Source: Myxococcales bacterium (GTDB taxonomy: Bacteria; Myxococcota_A; Polyangia; Polyangiales; Polyangiaceae). From it: 41,692 nucleotides of DNA. Below, piece by piece: positions 24,365 through 32,757 of this stretch (its first letter is position 1; the number at the start of each line of letters is the position of its first letter). The DNA is taken from assembly GCA_025355005.1 (NCBI GenBank), contig JANXLV010000371.1:1-41692 (forward strand), written 5' to 3'. Both the position numbers and the translations under genes were made by a program. A model generated the notes under the pieces. It worked only from the letters and a program-made list of their open reading frames with translations, did not search any database and was not told the DNA's origin.

Positions 24365-25999
24365 ATGGGTGCATCGAAGGTGTGGGGCTTGGTGGCGGTC
24401 CTTGGATTGGCTGCCGTAGCTGCTTGCTCGAGTGGCGGTGACAACAGCGACCTCGCGGCCGGTGGGGGCGGAACGGACGTCGATGGGGGCACCGGCACCG
24501 ACCCTGGATCCGGTGGTAACCAAGGCGGCGGCGGGGGGGGTGGAGGCGGAGGTGGGGGCGGCACCGACGCCGGCGGCGATGGTGGACTCAACATCGATAC
24601 CGTGAAGGATCCGCTCTACTTCCTGCCACAGGGACAGACGCAGCTCACGGCGCTGTGCGCGCGGAAGCTCGGCGATGCGGTCTCGAAGGCATTCTGCACG
24701 CCGGCGACGGCACCCGTGATTACAAGCCTCGTCGATCTCCAGAAGCTGCTTGGCCTGGACTTCAAGGCGGGCAACATCGGCAACGGCACGGGCGGCAATC
24801 CTGCCTTCGCGATGACCGGTCACTCGTCGTCGCTCGTGGCGAAGTTCGTGTCCGCGATCAACCCGCGCGTCATCATCTTCACGAACCCGAGCTCGCGCGG
24901 CCGGGTGAACAACCCGAAGCCGCTCGCCAGCTTCATCGCCATGGGCTTCGTGCGTGGCGAGTCGTTCGTGGAGCTCATCTCCAATGATCCGAGCAACGGC
25001 AACAAGCTGAACTTCTTCTTGTTCAAGTTCGAGCATGCCTGCGACACCACACCCACCGGCTGCACGAGCGGCGATCTCCTCACGCCCGCTGTGGAGTCGA
25101 ACTTCACCGGCGTGTACTCGCTCTACAACGAGGAGGACATCAAGAATACGATCCTCGATTGTCAGCAGTGCCACCAGACCGGCGGGCCTACGGGAACCAA
25201 GATCTTGCGCATGCAAGAGCTGCAGAATCCGTGGGGCCACTTCTTCCGCAACAACCGCAACAACGGTCAGGTCCTGATGGCGGACTACCAGGCCGCGCAC
25301 GGCACCACCGAGGCGTATGGTGGCATCCCCGGCGCGGTCATCTTCAATCCGAACCAGACCAACAACAACGGCAACACCACCACGGGCGGCGGTCCCGATC
25401 CGGCGGCGCTCGAGGGGCTCGTCGAGAACCAGGGCTTCCAGACGCAGCCGAACGAGTACAACACGGGCACCATCCTCAAGGAGGTCCAGGCGGTCAACGC
25501 GCAACAGCCTGCGTCGAACGTGCCCATGGGCAAGAGCGCCACGTGGATGAAGCTCTACACGAACTCGATGATGGGCCTCGACATCCCGCCGCCGTACCAC
25601 GACATCAAGGTGACGGATCCCACGAAGCTGACGAGCATGACGACCGCGTACAAGAACGTGATCGCCGGCACCATGCCGGTCGCGCAGATGCCCGACATCC
25701 GCGACGTGTTCCTGGATGCGGCGCTGCAGGACATGTCGCTCCGTCCTGCGGCTGCGCTCACGGGCGCGCAGATCCTCGTGCAACAGTGCCAGCAGTGCCA
25801 CAACAAGGCGCTCGACCAGACCGAGTCGCGCGAGAAGTTCCGCGTGGACGATCTCGCGAACATGGACCGCAAGGAGAAGGACCTCGCGATCCACCGCCTC
25901 ACGCTGCCTGACGACGTGTTCCGCAAGATGCCGCCGCCCAGGTTCCGCGCGCTCTCGCCCGCGGAGATCCAGCTCGTCACCGACGAGCTGAAGAAGTAG
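24365..25999 (+). CDS. Lipoprotein with two CXXCH haem-binding motifs
   Basis: 544 aa. Signal MGASKVWGLVAVLGLAAVAAC (lipobox AVAAC), then a Gly-rich linker including a run of about eleven Gly encoded partly by eight consecutive G (24533-24540). CQQCH motifs occur at Cys266-His270 and Cys475-His479, the covalent haem c attachment pattern. The region between them is rich in Asn and Gln. It could be a surface or periplasmic di-haem electron carrier. Met or His as the second axial ligands cannot be assigned. The ATG at 24365 is chosen over a TTG at 24314. Its 3' end overlaps the convergent nucleotidase gene by 23 bp. Confidence 0.83.
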   Translation: MGASKVWGLVAVLGLAAVAACSSGGDNSDLAAGGGGTDVDGGTGTDPGSGGNQGGGGGGGGGGGGGTDAGGDGGLNIDTVKDPLYFLPQGQTQLTALCARKLGDAVSKAFCTPATAPVITSLVDLQKLLGLDFKAGNIGNGTGGNPAFAMTGHSSSLVAKFVSAINPRVIIFTNPSSRGRVNNPKPLASFIAMGFVRGESFVELISNDPSNGNKLNFFLFKFEHACDTTPTGCTSGDLLTPAVESNFTGVYSLYNEEDIKNTILDCQQCHQTGGPTGTKILRMQELQNPWGHFFRNNRNNGQVLMADYQAAHGTTEAYGGIPGAVIFNPNQTNNNGNTTTGGGPDPAALEGLVENQGFQTQPNEYNTGTILKEVQAVNAQQPASNVPMGKSATWMKLYTNSMMGLDIPPPYHDIKVTDPTKLTSMTTAYKNVIAGTMPVAQMPDIRDVFLDAALQDMSLRPAAALTGAQILVQQCQQCHNKALDQTESREKFRVDDLANMDRKEKDLAIHRLTLPDDVFRKMPPPRFRALSPAEIQLVTDELKK

Positions 26000-27590
26000 C
26001 CATCAGCCGCGCGACCTCGGCCTCGGCGCGCTCGATCGCGGGCCCGTGATGTGGGATCGCCTTGAGCAGAAGATCGACGGTGATCTCCGAGGCTGGCTCG
26101 CGTGTCGCGCGGGCCACGGCGTGCGCGATTTCGCTCGGCTCGATCACGCCGTCGTGATTCTCGTCCACGTCGTCGAACGTGCCCAGGCCCGCGAACAATC
26201 GCAGCGAGAGCGCCTCCACCAGGACCACCTTCACCTCACGCCCCGTGTCGGCCGGCGGCACCACGTCCGGATGTTCGTGCGCATGGCGAACCAGCGGCTC
26301 CACGTGGTCCATCCCGGTGAGTAGATTGCGAACGAGCGCGACGCGGTACAGGCGAGCGGCGTCGAGCGGTGCGCCCGCGATCTCCAGGAGCCGGTTCTGC
26401 GCGTCCACCTTCATTCCGTCATCGACCTGCAGGAACCCGCCCGACTCTTCCGGCGCGCGGGCGCGCGATGACAGCACGGCCTCCGCGAGCACGGCGCCGG
26501 GCAGGTTCACCACGACTGCCTCGTTGTCGAACGGGACCTCCGCCTTCAGGTCGCCGTACGTGAAATGTCCTCGATACATCTTGTTCGCCCGGATGCCGCC
26601 ACCGTTCAAGAGCGCTGCATCTGCGCGGAACGCACCTCGCAGCGCGGTCGCCAGCAAGGTGCCGAGCGACGTCTGCGAGTGCCGCGTTCCCTCGGAAGAA
26701 AGCGCCTGCTCGGCGTCCAGGTGGATGAGCGTCGCGGACTCCAGCGCGTGCACTGCGCGCATGTGCGTGTCGACTCGTGCACGCATCTCCGCGTCCTCTT
26801 CGAGCGATGCCACGGGAACCAGCGTGGCCTCCACACGCGGTGCCGCCCGCCTGGCGCCGTCGTTCGCGGCTGCAGGCCACCGCAGATCGACCACGACTGC
26901 GTGATCTGCGTCGAGCCCCGCCTTCACTATCTGCGTCTCGCCCACCGTCTCCAGGAAAGGCTTGTGCTCGTGACCGCCCAGGATCACCGGGAACGGGCGC
27001 GACGTCTTCATCGTTGCGAGTACACGGTCCTCTTGGATCGACTGATGGGTCATCGGGATCACCGCGTCGCAGTGCTCCTCGGACAGAAGGTGCTCTGCTG
27101 CGGATACGGCGGTGGCGTTCGCCGGGAGCATCGTGGCGCCGCCGAATGGAGCGCTGTGGTACGCGGACGGCTCGTCCATCACCACGCCGATGAGGCCGAC
27201 GCGGACCTTCTCGCCGCTCCGCGACGAGACCTCGATGACGTGACAGAGCCGTAGCGCAGCGTCGAGCCCGAGCACGTTGGTGGACAGCCACACGCCGCGG
27301 AACTGAGCGATGCGCTCGCGCAGCTTGTCCACCGGAACGTCGTCCTCGTGGTTGCCCAGCGACGCATGCGTGATCGGGATCGCATTGAGGCAGTCCACCA
27401 TGCCGCGGCCGCCGTCCAGGCTGGAGAGCAGGCTTGGCGCCACGAAGTCGCCCGCCATCGTCGTGAGCAGGAGATCCGCGGCGTCTTCGTTCCTGCACCG
27501 CGCGACGAGCGTGGCGATACGGGGCAAGTTCTCCAGAGAGTAGACGTCGTTGATGCAGACGATTCGAATGTGCGGGCCGGTCTCGGGCAT
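25977..27590 (-). CDS. 5'-nucleotidase-like metallophosphatase with EF-hand, no signal peptide
   Basis: 537 aa. The N-terminal calcineurin-like phosphoesterase domain has INDVYSL, GDFVAP, SLGNHEDD, PMTHQSI and GGHEHKPF. A 5'-nucleotidase C-terminal domain follows, with LLNGGGIRANK. Family enzymes hydrolyse nucleotides or related phosphoesters at two metals. Two oddities stand out: no signal peptide, so it should be cytoplasmic unlike UshA; and the first metal motif is D-V-Y where UshA has D-x-H. Near the C-terminus a perfect EF-hand loop (DENHDGVIEPSE) suggests Ca2+ control. The start at 27590 is 32 bp after the PfkB stop, probably the last gene of that operon. Confidence 0.85.
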   Translation of the reverse strand: MPETGPHIRIVCINDVYSLENLPRIATLVARCRNEDAADLLLTTMAGDFVAPSLLSSLDGGRGMVDCLNAIPITHASLGNHEDDVPVDKLRERIAQFRGVWLSTNVLGLDAALRLCHVIEVSSRSGEKVRVGLIGVVMDEPSAYHSAPFGGATMLPANATAVSAAEHLLSEEHCDAVIPMTHQSIQEDRVLATMKTSRPFPVILGGHEHKPFLETVGETQIVKAGLDADHAVVVDLRWPAAANDGARRAAPRVEATLVPVASLEEDAEMRARVDTHMRAVHALESATLIHLDAEQALSSEGTRHSQTSLGTLLATALRGAFRADAALLNGGGIRANKMYRGHFTYGDLKAEVPFDNEAVVVNLPGAVLAEAVLSSRARAPEESGGFLQVDDGMKVDAQNRLLEIAGAPLDAARLYRVALVRNLLTGMDHVEPLVRHAHEHPDVVPPADTGREVKVVLVEALSLRLFAGLGTFDDVDENHDGVIEPSEIAHAVARATREPASEITVDLLLKAIPHHGPAIERAEAEVARLMATSSARR

Positions 27591-27622
27591 GGGCGCGGGT
27601 GATGTTACCCGATCGGCCGACG

Positions 27623-28459
27623 TCAGACGTCTGTGAGTAGCTCCGCCTGCACCTCGAGCGGGTCGATGCCGCGAAGCACAGCGGACCCGAATGGCACCGC
27701 ACGGCGGCAGGCCTCTTCCACGGTGAGGCCGCGCGCAAGGAAGTACGTCAGCGCACCCGCGAAGCTGTCTCCCGCACCATAGTCGCCGACGGCGTGGCTC
27801 ACGGCCGTGGGCATCACCTCTGTCGACGCCGCGCCCCGCGCGATGCGGATCGCACGCGGACCGTCGGTGAGGACCAGAGCTTTTGGCGCCGGATCGTACG
27901 CGGCGAACGGCGCGTTCTCACGCGGGTCGGACACACTGCCCACCACCACGTCCGGAGCCACCGCCGCGGCGCGCAACACCGGTCCGCGACGCGCTGTCGC
28001 GATCAGCACTCGCGCACGGCGCGCGAGCACGAGGCTCTGCGGATCGGCACCCGTGAAGTAGGCGGCGTCGCAGTCGCTGAGCAACGACCACGGCAACGCG
28101 TCGGTCGCCGCGGCCTGAAGCGGCGCACCTGTCACCACGATGGTGCGCTTGGCCTCCGCGTCGACCATCACGACGACGCGGGGATGCGGCTCGCTGCGTG
28201 CGGCCGCATGGACATGCACTCCGGCGCGCACCGTGGCGAGCCGCGCGCGGACGACGTCACCTGCCGCGTCGTCTCCGATGGCGGTGAAGAAATGGAGCTC
28301 CGCGTCGCTGCGACAGAGCTGCGCAAACGCGATGCCGCCACCACCTGCAGGAAGGACGCGCGGATGACGAAGATGGATCACGTCACCCTGGCGCGGCACG
28401 TCGTCGACGGTGCCGAGCGTCACGTGCTCCACGTGTCCGATCACCGCGATGCGCGTCAT
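27623..28459 (-). CDS. PfkB/ribokinase-family sugar or nucleoside kinase
   Basis: 278 aa. MTRIAVIGHVEHVTLGTV starts the fold, PAGGGGIAFAQLCRS is the sugar-binding Gly-rich motif and GDYGAGDSFAGALTYFLARGL is the PfkB signature with catalytic Asp in GAGD. The substrate could be ribose, a nucleoside or another sugar. The co-located nucleotidase-like gene makes a nucleoside or nucleoside-derived sugar a reasonable but unproven guess. The ATG at 28459 overlaps the stop of the upstream lipoprotein gene (ATGA), a sign of coupled translation. Confidence 0.85.
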   Translation of the reverse strand: MTRIAVIGHVEHVTLGTVDDVPRQGDVIHLRHPRVLPAGGGGIAFAQLCRSDAELHFFTAIGDDAAGDVVRARLATVRAGVHVHAAARSEPHPRVVVMVDAEAKRTIVVTGAPLQAAATDALPWSLLSDCDAAYFTGADPQSLVLARRARVLIATARRGPVLRAAAVAPDVVVGSVSDPRENAPFAAYDPAPKALVLTDGPRAIRIARGAASTEVMPTAVSHAVGDYGAGDSFAGALTYFLARGLTVEEACRRAVPFGSAVLRGIDPLEVQAELLTDV

Positions 28460-29370
28460 CGTGTGACCTCGCGCCCCGCGGCTTCGTCGAGCTCTCTCAC
28501 TGCGCGGAAGCGCGGCCCGAACGTCGCGGAGGTCGCCTTCGAGAGGTCCCCAACGGGGCCGAGGGGGACGTGCAGGCGCGTCTTCAACCGACACGTCCAC
28601 GAAGAGTCATCCCCGACGCTGCGCATCTCTTGCGTGCGAGACAAACGGAGCGCCTGGTACTCGACGCCCATGTCCAGAGCGAGGGAGCCCGAACCCACGC
28701 GCTCCACCATGAAGGTCGCATCGCAGCTCATTCCCACGTGCGGCGCATCCTCGGGGCCGCCGCGATGCTCTTCGCAGCCCGAGCCGGAGAACGCGCTGTA
28801 CAGGCCGTAGGCGTTCGGCGCGGTCAGCTTCCATTCGAGTGGCAGCGGCGGAACGACATGGGTCGTGGGGCCGCGCTGGGCCGGGTCGATGAGGCCCAGC
28901 GTGAAAATGCTGATCGCGCCGCTGACCGCGTTCTGGATGTAGTGCGTCTCGGTCGAAGTGTGCGAGGGCGGCGCCTGTTCACCGGTCAGCTTCGCGAGCG
29001 CATCGAGCTCCATCGGATGCGCTGGCACGTCGCCGGCGGTGTCGAGCGAGAGCCCCAGATGGTCGACCGGGATCTCGTTGGTGACCACGCGCACACGCAC
29101 GAAGAGCACGCGCCCGCGCACTTCAGGCGGTGCCTGCGGCGCAGCGGCCATCACCGTGTCGTCCGCGACGACGTCGACATGCAGCTGCGGATCAAGCGCG
29201 CGCGTTATGGCGACCGAGATCTCTTGCGCGTCGCCCTCTCCCTCGGTGATCGAGCACGCGGCCTCGCGGAAGTGATTGCCCGCGAGGAGCTGCTGCGACG
29301 ACGGCCCGCATCCCAGGAACTCGACGCAGAAGACGCCGATCACCGGCAGCACGCGCGCGGGATGGTTCAC
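28456..29370 (-). CDS. Predicted lipoprotein in the nucleotidase operon
   Basis: 304 aa from GTG 29370. The signal NHPARVLPVIGVFCVEFLGCGPSSQQ has lipobox FLGC. The mature part (CSITEGEGDAQEISVAITRALDPQLHVDVVADDTV...) is mostly beta and ends with a lengthy domain containing SCDATFMVERVGSGSL. No known family. The start overlaps the stop of the preceding gene (GTGA) and its stop overlaps the next start (ATGA), so it is clearly inside one operon. The longer frame up to 29673 is antisense noise over the upstream gene. Confidence 0.75.
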   Translation of the reverse strand: MNHPARVLPVIGVFCVEFLGCGPSSQQLLAGNHFREAACSITEGEGDAQEISVAITRALDPQLHVDVVADDTVMAAAPQAPPEVRGRVLFVRVRVVTNEIPVDHLGLSLDTAGDVPAHPMELDALAKLTGEQAPPSHTSTETHYIQNAVSGAISIFTLGLIDPAQRGPTTHVVPPLPLEWKLTAPNAYGLYSAFSGSGCEEHRGGPEDAPHVGMSCDATFMVERVGSGSLALDMGVEYQALRLSRTQEMRSVGDDSSWTCRLKTRLHVPLGPVGDLSKATSATFGPRFRAVRELDEAAGREVTR

Positions 29371-29975
29371 GGCTTCTCTCCCTGTCCCCACACCACCGCG
29401 GACTCGAGCGCGAAGCGGATTTCGTGGATGTGGTGATCGCCCCACGCGACGTACTGGTGCGCGACCTCGAAGCCGAGGCCGCCTTGGCCGAACGAGAAAT
29501 CGATGATCGCGCACGTGCGGAGTCCCTTCGCCTCGCGACCGCCTGCAACGCCGTAGAGGACGCGCGGCACGAGCCCGAACGAGAGCCCTTCGCGCGCCTG
29601 CAACGCGGGGCCGACACCCGCGCCCAGGAGGTGCCAGTCGGAGCCGACGAACGAGTAGCCGGCCTCTGGCCACACCGCGAGGACCTTCGCGCCGCGTCCG
29701 AAGCCAAGGCGCCCGACTGCGAGCACGTCGAGCCCATATGCGACCTTCGTCGATTCGTCGCCGATGCCGAGACGCACATCGAGACCCGAGGTCAGGCGAA
29801 CGCCGCCACCGAACACGGGGCGCACGTCGCGGTAGTAGTATGGGCCGCCCGGAGACTCGGCGATGACCTTCACGGGCGGGACAGGCGCGGCGCCCGGGAT
29901 CGCCTGCGGCTCCGTTGCGGCAGCCGGCACGCAGACGAACAGAAGTGTCGTCGCGACAAGCGCCCCGATCCTCAT
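29367..29975 (-). CDS. Exported protein, probably a small outer-membrane beta-barrel
   Basis: 202 aa. The signal peptide is MRIGALVATTLLFVCVPAAATE. Strongly alternating strands follow (FGGGVRLTSGLDVRLGIG, VAYGLDVLAVGRLGFGRG, LLGAGVGPALQAREGLSFGL) with many Gly and aromatic residues, ending near FALESAVVWGQGEKP. This resembles an 8- to 10-strand outer-membrane barrel, though the terminal Phe typical of BAM substrates is absent. First gene of the four-gene minus-strand operon. It is divergent from the frameshifted kinase with 108 bp between starts. Confidence 0.7.
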   Translation of the reverse strand: MRIGALVATTLLFVCVPAAATEPQAIPGAAPVPPVKVIAESPGGPYYYRDVRPVFGGGVRLTSGLDVRLGIGDESTKVAYGLDVLAVGRLGFGRGAKVLAVWPEAGYSFVGSDWHLLGAGVGPALQAREGLSFGLVPRVLYGVAGGREAKGLRTCAIIDFSFGQGGLGFEVAHQYVAWGDHHIHEIRFALESAVVWGQGEKP

Positions 29976-30083
29976 CCCGCGGAGGCTACACGAAACGACC
30001 GCCGCCCGCCGCTCCCGCAACCGCCGACGCGTCGTAGGTGGACGGGTGCGCAACCTGCACTTATGCTCGTAGAAATCCCAGGC

Positions 30084-31027
30084 ATGAGTGTTTCGAACAC
30101 CCTTGAAGAAGCCAAGAAGCGCGTCGGACAGACGCTCGCTGGAAAGTGGCGCATCGACGAGGTGCTCGACATGGGCGGCGCGGCGGCCGTATTTGCGGCG
30201 ACGGACGCGAAGGGCAGGCGCGTGGCCATCAAGCTGCTCCATCCGCACATCGCGAAGGAGCCGGAGGTGCGCGCGCGCTTTCTTCGCGAGGGCTACGCGG
30301 CGAACCAGGTGGACCACCGCGGCGCGGTCCGCATCACTGGCGATGGCGAGACGGACGACGGCAACGTGTTCCTGGTCATAGACTCCTGGAAGGCGAGTCG
30401 CTCGACAAGATGATCTCGCGCATGCCTGGCGAGCGCGTGCCGTGCGTGGACGTCCTCGCGGTCGCGCACCAGACGCTGGATGTGCTGGACGCGTTCCACG
30501 CACGCGGCGTCATCCATCGGGATCTCAAGCCTGCCAATCTCTTCGTGACCACACCTGGCATCGTGAAGGTCCTGGATTTCGGTTTCGCGCAGCTTCGCTC
30601 GCGGCGCACCACGGCTCGCGGCATGGTGCTCGGTACCATCGCGTACATGGCGCCGGAGCAGGTGTCAGGCAATCCGGCGGACGTGGACGAGCGCACCGAC
30701 CTCTTCGAGGTGGGAGCAGTCATGTTCCACACGCTCACGGGCGCGACGTTCGTGGAGGGCACGACGATGCTCGAGCGCGTGACGAACGTCGGCAAGAAGC
30801 CCGCGCCGAAGATCCAGACAAGGGTGCCGGAGCTGCCGGGCTACGTGGCCGACGTGGTCGATCGCGCGCTCGCGTTCCGGAAGCAGGATCGGTGGGAGAG
30901 CGCAGGCGACATGCGCGACGCGGTGTGGAGCGCGCACTCCGCGCTGGTGCGCGCGGCGAAGAGCGCGGGACTCAAGCTGCTCGAGCCGAGCCCCTTGGTG
31001 AAGGCTAGCTTCCACCTCCGCAGGTGA
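30084..31027 (+). pseudogene. Ser/Thr protein kinase interrupted by a one-base frameshift
   Basis: A single kinase reading can be restored across two frames. The first frame (from ATG 30084) carries MGGAAAVFAATDAKGRRVAIKLLHPH (glycine loop and VAIK lysine) and then derails at about 30380 to a stop at 30411-30413. The second frame resumes LLEGESLDKMISRMPGE, HRDLKPANLF, DFGFAQL and APEQ, running to 31027. Adding one A between 30382 and 30383 gives VIELLEGESLD and one continuous ~314-aa kinase. There is no TM helix, unlike the kinase at 17874. The cause may be a real mutation, a sequencing error or programmed frameshifting; no slippery heptamer is obvious. An in-frame ATG at 30063 is another possible start. 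Confidence 0.85.
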
Positions 31028-31054
31028 GCTCCGTGTTAGGACAGAGCCGGCGCG

Positions 31055-31957
31055 ATGATCCCGTACGTCGAGTTTTATACGTGGCGAGTTGGGCCGGTGC
31101 CGATCAATCCATTCGGACCGTGCGTGGGTCTCTCCGTGTACGTCGGGTGGGAGCTCGCGAAGCGGCGCGCGCGCTTCTACGGGTGGGAGCAGAAGAAGCT
31201 CGTGTCCTTCGCACGATGGATCGTGTGCTGGGGCTTCATCCTCGGCCACGTGTTCGACGAGGTGACCTACTACCCGCACGAGGTCGTCGAGAAGCCATGG
31301 ATGCTCCTCTTCTTCTGGGAGCACATGAGCTCGTACGGCGGCTTCATCGGCGGCGTCGCGGCAGGCTTCTGGTGGAAATGGTTCGAGTTCGTCCCGTGGA
31401 AGAAGCTCGGCCCTCTCACGCTCCACAAGGTCGGCTGGAAGGCAGTACCCGAAGGCCCGGGGCTCATGGTGAGCGATCTCATGTGCTCCGCGTTGCCGGT
31501 CGCGTGGTGCATCGGGCGGCTCGGGTGCGCGCTCGTGCACGACCATCCCGGAAAGGTGACCACGCGTGACGCGCTCTTCGCCGTGGCAACGGGCCCAGGC
31601 CCCGTGGACGACTACGGGCTCATCGGCCTGCATCACGGCGTCATCCCCCGCTACGATCTCGGGTTGCTCGAGCTCCTCCTGTGCATCCCCATGGCGATCG
31701 GCTTCGCCCTCCTCTGGAAGAAGCGATTCATGCCCGGCACCTTCACGGTGCTCGCCTGCCTGATCTACCCGGTGCTGCGCTTCCCGCTGGATTTTCTTCG
31801 CGTCGCGGATGCGGACGGCGGCGACGCGCGCTACCTCTCGCTCACGCCCGCGCAATGGGTGTGCATTGCATGCTTCGCGCTGGGCATCTGGTTGTGGTTC
31901 TTCGCGCGCCGTCAGGCCGCGTTGCCGGGCGCGCAGCCCATCGCGCCGCCGCCGTGA
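31055..31957 (+). CDS. Divergent Lgt-like membrane protein (prolipoprotein diacylglyceryl transferase family)
   Basis: 300 aa, about seven TM segments. In family order it has SYGGFIGG (residues 93-100, equivalent of HGGL.GG), CIGRLGCALVHDHPG (152-166, equivalent of GRIGNFINGE) and YDLGLLELLLC (equivalent of the HPSQLYE helix). Lgt moves diacylglycerol from phosphatidylglycerol to the lipobox Cys. Here the HGG His is Tyr and the Asn of GRIGN is Cys, so activity is uncertain. With many lipoproteins in the window it may be a specialised paralogue. It follows the broken kinase by 27 bp. Confidence 0.85.
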   Translation: MIPYVEFYTWRVGPVPINPFGPCVGLSVYVGWELAKRRARFYGWEQKKLVSFARWIVCWGFILGHVFDEVTYYPHEVVEKPWMLLFFWEHMSSYGGFIGGVAAGFWWKWFEFVPWKKLGPLTLHKVGWKAVPEGPGLMVSDLMCSALPVAWCIGRLGCALVHDHPGKVTTRDALFAVATGPGPVDDYGLIGLHHGVIPRYDLGLLELLLCIPMAIGFALLWKKRFMPGTFTVLACLIYPVLRFPLDFLRVADADGGDARYLSLTPAQWVCIACFALGIWLWFFARRQAALPGAQPIAPPP

Positions 31958-32004
31958 CCCGAACGCACGGAGACCGCGCACGGTCCTACGATCGAGGGTC
32001 CGAG

Positions 32005-32049
32005 GCGGATCGCGCCCGTGGTCGAAAAACACCGCTTCATCCGCTTTTT
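32005..32049 (+). terminator. Possible intrinsic terminator after the Lgt-like gene
   Basis: GCGGAT (32005-32010) pairs with ATCCGC (32039-32044), followed directly by five T (32045-32049). The loop is long (28 nt) but contains a further GTG/CAC pairing. It lies about 50-90 bp after the stop. The stem is short, so confidence is low. Confidence 0.35.
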
Positions 32050-32135
32050 AGGCCCAGAGCAGGCTCAATGTTCTCGTGCAGACGAATGTCCGCCGATGTC
32101 CTGCATGGACCGGGCACCACCTTCGTCATTCGAAC

Positions 32136-32753
32136 ATGAAGCTTCGCAGCCTCCCCATCATCCTCACCTCCTCTGCCCTCACCATCGCCGCGGCCGCCGC
32201 ATGCTCCGACGCGGGCACCGGCGGGTCCACCAGCACGTCCGACGCATCCACCGCGAGCGACACGGGCGCGTCATCACAGCAAACCAAGGACGGCAGCAGC
32301 GGCGGTGGTGGCGGAGGAAGCGACGACGGGGGCGGCGGAACCGCGAAGGACGCAGGCGCGACCAAGATGGACGCGGGGACCGTCGTGGGCACCTGCAAGA
32401 AGATCAACGACGGCGCGTACACGGTCGTCCAGACCGGTGTCGGCGGAGGCGACGTGGACGCCAGCGGCACCTACCAGTTTCTCTGCGGCAACAACACGTC
32501 GACAGACACCTACCCGAACGACGGCGGCCTGGACACCACGGGCTGCACGGTCAGCGTGAGCCAGGACGGGTGCACCACGACCTACGACTGCAACACGGAC
32601 AACAACGGATACACGGCCGTGACGAAGGGCACGCAGGTCGTCAACGCAGACGGCAACGGCTTCACCGCCAACTTCGTGGTCATGTGGACGAGGGACACCT
32701 CGGGAGACCTGGTCCTCGACTGCACGGTCACGAAGGTCGGAACGCACCAGTAG
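32136..32753 (+). CDS. Predicted lipoprotein with Gly/Ser/Asp-rich linker
   Basis: 205 aa. Signal MKLRSLPIILTSSALTIAAAAAC (lipobox AAAC), then a long STSDASTASDTG and poly-Gly spacer. A C-terminal ~110-aa domain with paired Cys follows (GTCKKIND, FLCGNNTS, GCTVSVSQDGC, YDCNTDNNG, LDCTVTKVG). It has no recognised family. The start at 32136 gives the proper signal peptide. It ends 4 bp before the stop of the convergent repeat-tail protein. Confidence 0.72.
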   Translation: MKLRSLPIILTSSALTIAAAAACSDAGTGGSTSTSDASTASDTGASSQQTKDGSSGGGGGGSDDGGGGTAKDAGATKMDAGTVVGTCKKINDGAYTVVQTGVGGGDVDASGTYQFLCGNNTSTDTYPNDGGLDTTGCTVSVSQDGCTTTYDCNTDNNGYTAVTKGTQVVNADGNGFTANFVVMWTRDTSGDLVLDCTVTKVGTHQ

Positions 32754-32757
32754 CGCG

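Noticed and set aside
30084..31027. Two separate genes instead of one frameshifted kinase
   Set aside because: The first half ends inside the kinase N-lobe and the second starts without a start codon at the next motif; one inserted base restores the whole domain.
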